This document shows positions 8,020-14,725 of a stretch of 53,050 nucleotides of DNA, in pieces. The stretch is from positions 1 through 53,050 of the forward strand of contig JBEDUI010000044.1 of NCBI GenBank assembly GCA_040414495.1. The letters run 5' to 3'. Made by a program: the position numbers and the translations under genes. The notes beneath the pieces are model-generated. The model did no database searches. It saw only the letters and a program-made list of their open reading frames with translations, and was not told the origin of the DNA. Each line of letters begins with the position of its first letter. Positions within the stretch are counted from its first letter, which is position 1. Source of the stretch: DATAVB01 sp040414495. Lineage in GTDB: Bacteria > Actinomycetota > Actinomycetes > Mycobacteriales > QHCD01.

Positions 8020-8640
8020 TCAACGCGCCTCGCTGAGCTTGTTCTGGTGGCCTTGGCGCAGCAGACGTACGGCAGAGACGAGGAAGAACACACCTCCGAG
8101 AGCGGCGTAACCGGCGAACACCGTCATCGAGGTCGCGCCGCTGGCCTGGCCGAGGAATCCGGCGCCGGCGATCACCGAGATACCGCCGCTGAGGATCATG
8201 GCCACCTGGCCGCCAAGTACCCGCCGTCGCTTGAGTGCGACGACCAGCTGCACCAGGCCGGCGACGATCGCCCACACCCCCCAGGCTCGAAGAACAGCCG
8301 GAATGTCGCCGGCGGCGGCGACCGCGAGACCAATTGCGGCGGCTGTGCTGACCGCGACGTTCACATAGAGGGCCCGGTTGCGGCTCGAACGGGCATCGAT
8401 GATCGCCGATGCCACGTCGAACGCCGGGTAGAGGATGAGCAAGCTGATGCTTCCGGCGTCGAGTGAGGACCCGAGTGCGGCGAAGGTAGCTGCCCAGGCG
8501 GCGGCGAACACAAACCGGGCGAAGTACAGACGTCGGAGGTGGTCACCGGTATTGGCGGCGCTGGGAGCTGCTCCGGACATGGGTTTGTCTCCAGACTGAG
8601 GCGGTGTGGCTGCGGTTGTGGTTGAGCGCGCGCGGGTCAT
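8020..8640 (-). CDS. Small multi-pass membrane protein
   Basis: A 206-residue protein with about six hydrophobic segments from residue 40 on and an N-terminal polar tail. The arrangement recalls HdeD/DUF308-like membrane proteins, but I do not recognise a defining motif. Its ATG overlaps the stop of the upstream hydrolase gene (ATGA), so it is in the same operon; an internal ATG at 8580 is a possible alternative start. Context suggests a role in the same TetR-controlled response as the flavoprotein and hydrolase. No function is assigned. Confidence 0.7.
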   Translation of the reverse strand: MTRARSTTTAATPPQSGDKPMSGAAPSAANTGDHLRRLYFARFVFAAAWAATFAALGSSLDAGSISLLILYPAFDVASAIIDARSSRNRALYVNVAVSTAAAIGLAVAAAGDIPAVLRAWGVWAIVAGLVQLVVALKRRRVLGGQVAMILSGGISVIAGAGFLGQASGATSMTVFAGYAALGGVFFLVSAVRLLRQGHQNKLSEAR

Positions 8641-9527
8641 CGGGTGCTCCGGGCGGCAGTCTCGATCAGATGAGTGACCGTGTCGGGATGGCTGACCATC
8701 ACCGCGTGCGAGCCGTCGGCTTCGACGGTGTGCGCATGGGCGCGGGCGGCCATAAAGCGCTCCACATCAGGAGCGAGCGCCTGGTCCTGCTTAGCGACGA
8801 GGTACCACGACGGGATGGTGTGCCAAGCAGCGTGCGGGCTGGGCTCGGTGACGGCACCACTCGCCGCGGGACGCTGGGTCGCCGCCATCTCGGCCGCGAT
8901 CGTCGGGTTCACATCACCCGCGAAAACCTGCCGGAACTTGGCCCGGTCAATGATGACGTTGGTATCCGTCGTGCCGTTCGCGTTCTGCACCGGGTACGGC
9001 ACCACTGGGAGGTCTGGGAGGGGATGCGCGACCTTCATGTGAATGAGATCGTTCACGGACTCGCCCTCATCCGGCGCGAACGCCGCGATATAGACCAGAG
9101 CCTTCACGTTCGCATTGCCCGCGGCCGCGTTCGTGATCACCGCGCCGCCATATGAGTGACCAACCAGAACGATCGGACCCGGGATACTGCGCAGCAGACT
9201 GGCGACCGCGGCACTGTCCTGAGCCACACCCTCCAATGGGTCCGCCGCGGCGACAACTGGGTAGCCGGCCCGACGCAACCGATCGATCACGCCGTCCCAA
9301 CTCGAGGAATCGGCCCACGCGCCGTGGACCAGCACAACGGTCGGCTTCACGGCGGACGGCGTTGTGGCTGGGGAAGTCACCGCCGCCTGTGGCTTGACCG
9401 AATCCGAGCGCTTTACCGATTGCGCCGACGTGGGCGCCGCCGCGACGAGCGACGCGACGGCGACCAGAACGGCCGCCCCAGTACTCGCACCGATGAGCGC
9501 ACGGCCCCTACGACCACGGACATTCAT
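8637..9527 (-). CDS. Secreted alpha/beta-fold hydrolase
   Basis: A 296-residue esterase-like protein. Residues 1-36 form a signal peptide (basic start, hydrophobic core, then TSAQS). The mature enzyme has the oxyanion region VVLVHGAWADSSSW, the nucleophile elbow GHSYGG, and a C-terminal DGSHAVMVSHPD segment holding the catalytic His. This is the layout of the EstC/salicylate-esterase-like group. GGAGG lies 5 nt before the ATG. It is the first gene of the operon that continues into the membrane protein and flavoprotein, and palindromic operators lie just upstream. The substrate is unknown. Confidence 0.87.
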   Translation of the reverse strand: MNVRGRRGRALIGASTGAAVLVAVASLVAAAPTSAQSVKRSDSVKPQAAVTSPATTPSAVKPTVVLVHGAWADSSSWDGVIDRLRRAGYPVVAAADPLEGVAQDSAAVASLLRSIPGPIVLVGHSYGGAVITNAAAGNANVKALVYIAAFAPDEGESVNDLIHMKVAHPLPDLPVVPYPVQNANGTTDTNVIIDRAKFRQVFAGDVNPTIAAEMAATQRPAASGAVTEPSPHAAWHTIPSWYLVAKQDQALAPDVERFMAARAHAHTVEADGSHAVMVSHPDTVTHLIETAARSTR

Positions 9528-9548
9528 GACAACCTCCAGAAGGTAGAA

Positions 9549-9562
9549 AGACCGATCGGTCT
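9549..9562. promoter_or_regulatory. TetR-type operator O1
   Basis: AGACCGATCGGTCT is a perfect 14-bp palindrome 22 nt upstream of the hydrolase start codon. It matches O2 and O3 in 11 to 12 of 14 positions. Confidence 0.75.
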
Positions 9563-9600
9563 CGTGTCAGTGAGTCTTATGGGATCCCTAGTTGGTGTCA

Positions 9601-9614
9601 AGACCGAACGTTCT
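9601..9614. promoter_or_regulatory. TetR-type operator O2
   Basis: AGACCGAACGTTCT has the same left half as O1 with a GAACGTTC core. It lies mid-way in the divergent space between the hydrolase operon and the TetR gene. Confidence 0.7.
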
Positions 9615-9752
9615 ATCTCTGTAGGTCGCCTACGTCACATCAACTCTGTGTTGTCGTTGGAGCGTGAGGCGCTACGTCGCCCGACCGGCCTCGGTCGCCG
9701 GCTTCAAAGAGATGTGCTTCAGCCGATCATGTGTTGCCATCGCTCGATGGCG

Positions 9753-9766
9753 ACACCGAACGTTCT
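9753..9766. promoter_or_regulatory. TetR-type operator O3
   Basis: ACACCGAACGTTCT differs from O2 by one base. It ends 17 nt before the TetR start codon, well placed for autorepression. Confidence 0.7.
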
Positions 9767-9783
9767 GTCGATATGCTTGTCCG

Positions 9784-10401
9784 ATGACGAACACGCCTAA
9801 GAGCCAGCGCCCCTCCGAGGCTCGCGATCGATTGCTACGCACAGCGAGCGCGATCTTCTACGCAAAGGGCATCAATTCTGTCGGCGTCGAGGAAATCGTG
9901 TCAGAGGCCCGGGTGACGCGAGCGACGTTCTACCGACACTTCCCGAGCAAGGAGGATCTGATTGTTGCCTACCTCAAGGCGGCCGACGACGCCGTTCGCG
10001 CGCAAGTGAATGCCATCGTCGAGCGTCAGCAGCCGGCCCAGGACACGATTCGGGAGATCGCGGCCTGGATAGTCGGCCAGATCAAGAGCTCGGACTTTCG
10101 CGGATGCGCATTTCTCAATGCTGCGGCCGAATATCCTGATGCCGGCAGCCGCGTGCATAAGGCCGTGCTCGAACATCGCGCGTGGTTTCAAAAAGTTGTG
10201 CAGGCCGAGCTGGAGCGGCTGCGCGGCGAACCGGCCGAGGCCGGGGCCCAGTTTTTCGTCATGATCCGCGACGGGGCGATGGCCGCCGGGCGCCTGGCCA
10301 ACCGCGACGCCGTCTGCGAGGCGTTCCTGCGCGGCGTGGAGGCGATGCTGGCCTATCGGCCCATCGCTGACTCAACCAGTAAAGATCGTCGACGCCGCTG
10401 A
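9784..10401 (+). CDS. TetR/AcrR-family transcriptional regulator
   Basis: A 205-residue repressor. The N-terminal helix-turn-helix (RLLRTASAIFYAKGINSVGV, then RATFYRHFPSKEDLI) spans about residues 14-62, followed by an all-helical ligand domain with a Cys-bearing FRGCAFLNAA segment. The start is the ATG at 9784; no ribosome binding site is visible, so the mRNA may be leaderless. Three related operators (9549, 9601, 9753) lie between it and the divergent hydrolase/membrane protein/flavoprotein operon. It most likely represses itself and that operon. The inducer is unknown. Confidence 0.9.
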   Translation: MTNTPKSQRPSEARDRLLRTASAIFYAKGINSVGVEEIVSEARVTRATFYRHFPSKEDLIVAYLKAADDAVRAQVNAIVERQQPAQDTIREIAAWIVGQIKSSDFRGCAFLNAAAEYPDAGSRVHKAVLEHRAWFQKVVQAELERLRGEPAEAGAQFFVMIRDGAMAAGRLANRDAVCEAFLRGVEAMLAYRPIADSTSKDRRRR

Positions 10402-10474
10402 AGTGCAGCTGACAGATCAGCCCGCGTAGAGCCGAAATACAAGCCGAGCGTATGTACATGCATTTCTCGGACGC

Positions 10475-10897
10475 TCACTGCGTAGGCGTGATCGCTCCCC
10501 ATTCCGCAGGCGCGACATCGGCAATTGATTCGGAGAAGACCCAGCGGCGGCCAGTGAAGTCCAATGCGGCATATTGGCGCTCTCCGTATCGATGGTCTGA
10601 AGGCTCCTCGACGATTTGAGCACCGTGAGCCCGAGCGCGATCGCAATGGCTGTCCGCGTCAGCGACACGCACCATGACGTAATCGTCCGGAATACGGCTC
10701 GTCTCGCCCAGTGCGCCGGAGACTTTCCGGATTGCGATCGCCCCGGAGCCCACGGCAAGCTGTGCTCGGTGATCCTCGATCCGCCATCGCAAATCGAAGC
10801 CAAACGCGGCACATAGCCAGTCGACCGCCTGCGCTACGTCGGGGTAGCCCAGCACCGGAATCAGTGCATCTTGCGGCATAGAACGGTTTGCTCGCAT
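10475..10897 (-). CDS. VOC (glyoxalase/bleomycin resistance) family protein
   Basis: A 140-residue protein with the paired beta-alpha-beta-beta-beta modules of the vicinal oxygen chelate superfamily. It opens with LIPVLGYPDVAQAVDWLCAAF and closes with RQYAALDFTGRRWVFSES, the pattern of the glyoxalase-like group often annotated as antibiotic-resistance related. GAGG lies 8 nt before the ATG at 10897. It is convergent with the TetR gene and downstream of the methyltransferase gene on the same strand after about 120 bp. Enzyme versus binding protein cannot be decided. Confidence 0.8.
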   Translation of the reverse strand: MRANRSMPQDALIPVLGYPDVAQAVDWLCAAFGFDLRWRIEDHRAQLAVGSGAIAIRKVSGALGETSRIPDDYVMVRVADADSHCDRARAHGAQIVEEPSDHRYGERQYAALDFTGRRWVFSESIADVAPAEWGAITPTQ

Positions 10898-11015
10898 ACG
10901 ACCAGCCTCAGCAGATATGGGTATTTCCGCCCGATCGGTAAATGGGGGTCATCCTGGCCGGTGAACGCCTCATGATCAAGGGCGTCCGACGAGAGGTCCC
11001 GCCGGACACCATGCA

Positions 11016-12152
11016 TTACACAATTACCGACACAATTCGTTCGGGGTTATCGAGGAACACCCACTGTTGACCGTCGGGCTGCGCTTTGACGCCGAACCGG
11101 TTGGCGTGTGGTCGGCCGACGTCCACCCACCAGTGGTGCGCGGCTTCGATTTCATCCCACAGCCGTCGCGGTCCGAATTGGTGTACGGGAAATACCTGCT
11201 CGTTGGAGTCGTCGTCCGTCACGTGGATGGACGCCCAGGAATGGCTGTCCGGGTCGAGCGCGTAGACCACGTAGCTGTCTTCGTCGGGCACCGCGACGGT
11301 TCTGCAGTCGTTCACCCGCAGTCCGATGAGGAACCTGATGTGCCGGTCGCCGACCGGCTCCCACGGGTGGAGCGTGCTTGTCCGCTCGTCGTACGCGTCG
11401 TATGGGCTGACCACATCCTCTACGGCGGCACGGGTGGGTCGCTGCGCCCGCAAATACATGAATGCGAAGCTGTCGTCGGTGAACGTCCCAACCGCGCTGC
11501 CGTCGTCCTGCACGACCATTTCCAGCAACGCGCCATTGTCGTACGGCGTGCCCCATGGGGTCATGATCCGGCCACCGATGCGGGTCTGCTGGATCCACGG
11601 CACCGGCACACGGTGGACGGCGGCAGTGGACATGACCCGGTCATAGGGCGCGCCCTGCGGGTAGCCCAGTGCGCCATCCCCGGTGATGACGGTCGGGGTC
11701 AGCCCGGCCTCGGCCAGTGCTTTGCGGGCGTGGTCGGCGACTGCCGGGTCGACCTCCATGGAGATGACCTGATCGTCGCCGATCCGCGTCGCCAATAAGG
11801 CCGCATTCCAGCCAGTCCCGGTGCCGATCTCCAGCACGCGGTGCTCAGGTGCCAGAGCCAACCGATCCAGCATCTGTGCCACGATGCTCGGCGAACTGGA
11901 CGAACTGGATTTCAGCCACGGCCGCTCGGTCGCGACACCGTCCTCGACCTGGGTAATCACCGCATCGTCGCGGTAGACCAATTCCTCCCACCGCTGCGGA
12001 TCGTCAGTGCGTACCACCTTGACCATGGGATCGACACTGTCGTCCCAAATTGTTGCGGGAATAAATTTGCGACGATCCACCCGAGCAAAGACGTCCATCC
12101 ACAATGGACCGACGCGTAGTGAGGCGACGAGCGAGCGGTACGCATCGTTCAT
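11016..12152 (-). CDS. RiPP-associated PIMT-like O-methyltransferase (imiditide type)
   Basis: A 378-residue homologue of protein-L-isoaspartate O-methyltransferase. SAM motif I is LEIGTGTGWNAALL at about 107-120, preceded by the Ser-rich substrate loop KSSSSSSPSIVAQML (81-95). The family core ends near residue 220. A long C-terminal extension carries WWVDVGRPHANRFG at 341-354, matching the W-x3-G-x-P-x4-FG type motif of PIMT homologues that modify RiPP precursors rather than aged proteins. In imiditides (NmaA/NmaM of Nonomuraea maritima) such an enzyme methylates one Asp of a linear charged precursor, and the ester collapses to aspartimide. Its ATG overlaps the stop of a 40-residue Lys/Asp/Gly-rich peptide gene. 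No ATP-grasp, lanthipeptide synthetase or lasso cyclase lies nearby, which favours the imiditide class over graspetide, lanthipeptide or lasso pathways. Confidence 0.85.
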   Translation of the reverse strand: MNDAYRSLVASLRVGPLWMDVFARVDRRKFIPATIWDDSVDPMVKVVRTDDPQRWEELVYRDDAVITQVEDGVATERPWLKSSSSSSPSIVAQMLDRLALAPEHRVLEIGTGTGWNAALLATRIGDDQVISMEVDPAVADHARKALAEAGLTPTVITGDGALGYPQGAPYDRVMSTAAVHRVPVPWIQQTRIGGRIMTPWGTPYDNGALLEMVVQDDGSAVGTFTDDSFAFMYLRAQRPTRAAVEDVVSPYDAYDERTSTLHPWEPVGDRHIRFLIGLRVNDCRTVAVPDEDSYVVYALDPDSHSWASIHVTDDDSNEQVFPVHQFGPRRLWDEIEAAHHWWVDVGRPHANRFGVKAQPDGQQWVFLDNPERIVSVIV

Positions 12153-12271
12153 TTCTTCTTACCGTCCTTGGAGTGTTTGCCTGAGGAATCCTTGCTCGGG
12201 TCTTTCATTGGCCCAGGCTTGCCGTCACCCTTTCTGCCGCCGCCGGTGGACGGGTCCTCATGCTTTCCCAT
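12149..12271 (-). CDS. Candidate imiditide precursor peptide, 40 residues
   Basis: This short gene encodes MGKHEDPSTGGGRKGDGKPG followed by PMKDPSKDSSGKHSKDGKKK. It has 11 Lys plus Arg and six Asp/Glu, and no aromatic or Cys residues, so it is highly charged and probably unstructured. Asp-Gly pairs at D16-G17 and D36-G37 are the sites most prone to aspartimide formation; D28-S29, D6-P7 and D24-P25 are less likely. GGAGG lies 8 nt before the ATG and the stop codon overlaps the methyltransferase start (ATGA), so both are co-translated. Known imiditide precursors are linear and recognised through charge, as this one would be. No leader cleavage site is evident and no protease or exporter is adjacent. 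A small charged protein of other function cannot be excluded. Confidence 0.75.
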   Translation of the reverse strand: MGKHEDPSTGGGRKGDGKPGPMKDPSKDSSGKHSKDGKKK

Positions 12272-12356
12272 CAGTAAATCCTCCACGACCTGTAGACACT
12301 GTCGTCGTAGTAAGCGACCCTGCCCGCCGATCCATTGAGAGCCGCGGTGGCAGCTC

Positions 12357-12488
12357 TCATACCCAGCGGACCGCGCCGCCAGGCGGCACGTCGCGTAGCC
12401 GGTGGAAGTGTTCGATGCAGTACAGGCTTACGCCGAGCTCACGATGGCTCACCTCGACCACGGCTGGAGCAGGACAGCGACGGCACAT
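12357..12488 (-). CDS. Small zinc-ribbon-like protein, 43 residues
   Basis: The frame encodes MCRRCPAPAVVEVSHREL then GVSLYCIEHFHRLRDVPPGG. CxxC at residues 2-5 and CxxH (C24, H27, with H29) frame a beta-rich middle. The pattern C-x2-C-x-A-x-A-V-x-V then a hydrophobic strand and C-x2-H resembles the small actinobacterial zinc-ribbon proteins of the DUF7455 kind. The ATG at 12488 has no strong ribosome binding site. It reads in the same direction as the precursor gene, 85 bp upstream of it, so it could be the first gene of that transcript. Its short length and lack of a ribosome binding site keep confidence moderate. Confidence 0.45.
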   Translation of the reverse strand: MCRRCPAPAVVEVSHRELGVSLYCIEHFHRLRDVPPGGAVRWV

Positions 12489-12570
12489 CTGAGCCGAGAG
12501 CGATGAAGGACGTCGCCACCACGCCTGCGCGCACATGCGGCAAGTAGACCATCGCTGAGATCGTCGAAAC

Positions 12571-12601
12571 AGATTGCTCGGATTAGCTCGGGTTAGCTCG
12601 G
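12571..12601 (+). promoter_or_regulatory. Three 10-bp direct repeats upstream of the XRE regulator
   Basis: Units ATTGCTCGG, ATTAGCTCGG and GTTAGCTCGG follow one another with an exact 10-bp period, one helical turn, so all copies face the same side of DNA. They end 15 nt before the start codon of the XRE-TPR gene, a natural place for an autoregulatory operator. Confidence 0.65.
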
Positions 12602-12616
12602 CGGTGCAGTAGAGCT

Positions 12617-14011
12617 ATGTCTGCCCGTTCCCGATACGGCATCCTTACGCCGTCAAGCGAAAGTGGTGAATCTGTGGAACAAGCCAAACCCGCGACACGG
12701 TTGCAGGCCGCGCGACTGGCCTTCGGCTGGAGTCAGTCGCGTCTGATCGTGGCGTTGGAGCGGACCGCTGCCGCGCTGGGAGTCCCGATCCAAGGCCGAC
12801 CGGCACTCAAGGTGTCGATATCGAGGTGGGAGAACAGCCGTACCGAACCGAGCGAGATCTATCAGCGGCTGTTCCGGATCGTCTACAAAATGAGCGACGC
12901 AGAGCTGGGATTCGACGCGCCGGCGCCGATCGACACTGCACTGACTTTTCCCGCATCGTGGCGCGACGGCGTGACGCATGCCAGCACATTGTGGGCCGAG
13001 GACGCGTGCGGCGATATCGTCAGTGCCGCCTTCACTCCCAGCGGATTTGCCCCGCCCGTGCTGCGTTGGCTCCTGGGCGAGCGGGACACTCCGCAACGCA
13101 CCCGCGGCATGCCTATCGGGCCTCCGCACATTGATGCGATCCGCCAGATGACCGGCTCGATGAGAGCGATCGACAATCAATACGGCGGCGGGTACGCCCG
13201 GCGGAGCGTAGTCAGGTACCTGCACCACGAGGTAACGCCGCTGCTGCGCGACGCCCGATTCGACACCCGCCTGGGATCGCAGCTGTTCAGCGCGGCGGCC
13301 GAGATGACACAGCTGGCCGGCTGGATGACCTATGACACAGGCAACCACGGGCTGGCGCAGCGCTACCTGATCGACGCGCTTCGCATGGCTCACACCGCCG
13401 GGGATCGCGCGCTCGGCGCCGAGATCCTGGCCGCGATGAGCCATCAATGTACTTATCTCGGGCTCGGCGGCGACGGCGTTGATCTCGCCCTCGCTGCCGG
13501 ACGCACCGCTGCCCGGGCCGGCGTCAGTGCCCTCGTCGCCGAAGCTGCGGTCCTGGAGGCGCACGGTCAGGCGAATCAGGGTGACGAGCGCACCTGCACC
13601 GCGGCACTGGGTCGCGCCGAGCGCGCGCTCGACCAGGCGGACCGCAGCGCCGACCCCTGCTTCATCAGCTACTTCGACGAGGCGTACCTGTCGGCCAAGT
13701 TCGGGCACTGCTTCCGCGAATTGGGGAAACCGCGGCAGACGAAGCGGTTCGCCCTACGCTCACTCGACATGGACGAAGGCTATGTCCGCGGCAAGATGTT
13801 CAACCTTGCCCTGCTCGCTACCGCCCACGCACAGGCCGGCGAGGTGGATGAGGCCTGTGCTGTCGGTGCCCAGGCACTCACGATTGCCGTCGACCTGCAA
13901 TCCGACCGGGCCGTCGGCTACATCAACAACCTCCGCCGGCACCTGGCATCACACGGCAGTGCGCCCGCAGTGCAGCACTTCGAGTCACGCGCGATGCTGG
14001 CGATCAGCTAA
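12617..14011 (+). CDS. XRE-family regulator with TPR-like C-terminal domain
   Basis: A 464-residue cytoplasmic regulator. The helix-turn-helix occupies about residues 28-85 (RLQAARLAFGWSQSRLIVAL, then SISRWENSRTEPSE). The remaining helical region has Ala-rich antiparallel helix pairs typical of tetratricopeptide repeats (for example LAALGRAERALDQ-like units and FALRSLDMDEGYVRGKMFNL), probably sensing a peptide or small molecule. Such proteins often sit beside small-peptide and RiPP loci in actinomycetes. It is divergent from the zinc-ribbon/precursor/methyltransferase genes and is preceded by three 10-bp repeats, so it probably controls that locus and itself. Its 3' end overlaps the convergent NUDIX gene by 8 bp. 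The ATG at 12617 is used; a GTG at 12674 is in frame. Confidence 0.85.
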   Translation: MSARSRYGILTPSSESGESVEQAKPATRLQAARLAFGWSQSRLIVALERTAAALGVPIQGRPALKVSISRWENSRTEPSEIYQRLFRIVYKMSDAELGFDAPAPIDTALTFPASWRDGVTHASTLWAEDACGDIVSAAFTPSGFAPPVLRWLLGERDTPQRTRGMPIGPPHIDAIRQMTGSMRAIDNQYGGGYARRSVVRYLHHEVTPLLRDARFDTRLGSQLFSAAAEMTQLAGWMTYDTGNHGLAQRYLIDALRMAHTAGDRALGAEILAAMSHQCTYLGLGGDGVDLALAAGRTAARAGVSALVAEAAVLEAHGQANQGDERTCTAALGRAERALDQADRSADPCFISYFDEAYLSAKFGHCFRELGKPRQTKRFALRSLDMDEGYVRGKMFNLALLATAHAQAGEVDEACAVGAQALTIAVDLQSDRAVGYINNLRRHLASHGSAPAVQHFESRAMLAIS

Positions 14012-14573
14012 CCCCTCGCTCGCGGCTTCGAAGAGCCCACACTTTCAACAGCCCGACCACTGAGCCAGCGCCAGCGATCGCCCCAGTCTCGGTCAGCCGG
14101 ACCGCCTCGGCCAGATCGATCCAGCCGATCTCGTAGGCCTCATTCATGTCGCGTGCCTCGCCGGTGTCAACAGCGCCGCGCGCCAGAAACAGGTGGTTCT
14201 CCGAGTCGATCGTCGACGTCATCGGCTGGAACGAACCGAGCCGCTCGATCGAGCGGGGCCGCCAACCGGTCTCTTCAAGCACCTCACGTGCCGCCGTCTC
14301 CTCCGGCAGTTCTGCCGGATCCATATAGCCACCGGGCAACTCCCAGACCCAGCGGTCGATCACGAACCGGTGCCGATGCAGCAAAAGCACCCGGTCTTGA
14401 TCATCGAGCACCACTACGGTCGCGGACGGCGGGACGCGCAGGACGTGCTGCTCGAACCGGGTACCGTCCGGCAGTTCGACTGCGGCGACGCTCAGCACCG
14501 CCCGGCGCGTGTCGTCAATGATCTGCTCGCCGTGGATAATCCACTCGTTGCCCTGCCTGATTTCCTCAGCCAC
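14004..14573 (-). CDS. NUDIX hydrolase, ADP-ribose pyrophosphatase-like
   Basis: A 189-residue enzyme with the full NUDIX box GGYMDPAELPEETAAREVLE plus ETGW, near residues 80-103, whose Glu residues bind the catalytic metal. Upstream strands (VVVLDDQDRVLLLHRHR) and the downstream GSFQPMTSTIDSENHLFLA segment fit the NudF/ADP-ribose diphosphatase group. The start is a GTG with only a weak upstream G-rich site. It converges on the XRE-TPR gene. NUDIX genes often accompany such regulators; whether it takes part in the peptide locus is unknown. The substrate is inferred from family resemblance only. Confidence 0.87.
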   Translation of the reverse strand: MAEEIRQGNEWIIHGEQIIDDTRRAVLSVAAVELPDGTRFEQHVLRVPPSATVVVLDDQDRVLLLHRHRFVIDRWVWELPGGYMDPAELPEETAAREVLEETGWRPRSIERLGSFQPMTSTIDSENHLFLARGAVDTGEARDMNEAYEIGWIDLAEAVRLTETGAIAGAGSVVGLLKVWALRSRERGVS

Positions 14574-14662
14574 GGTGTGACCCTATCGACCATCTGGCGG
14601 CACCGGACGCCTGGCGAGTCACCATTCGATCGCGGACGCCAGCCGGCTTCGCCGCGAGGTCA

Positions 14663-14694
14663 GCCGCCGGCGTCGTGTGGACGACGCCGGCGGC
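14663..14694. terminator. Strong hairpin terminator after the GH2 operon
   Basis: A perfect 14-bp stem (GCCGCCGGCGTCGT / ACGACGCCGGCGGC) with a GTGG loop lies 32 bp after the glycosidase stop codon. It would end the sugar-importer operon read from the minus strand. Confidence 0.75.
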
Positions 14695-14725
14695 AGGCTT
14701 TAGATGACGGGGCTGGCCGAGGTAA

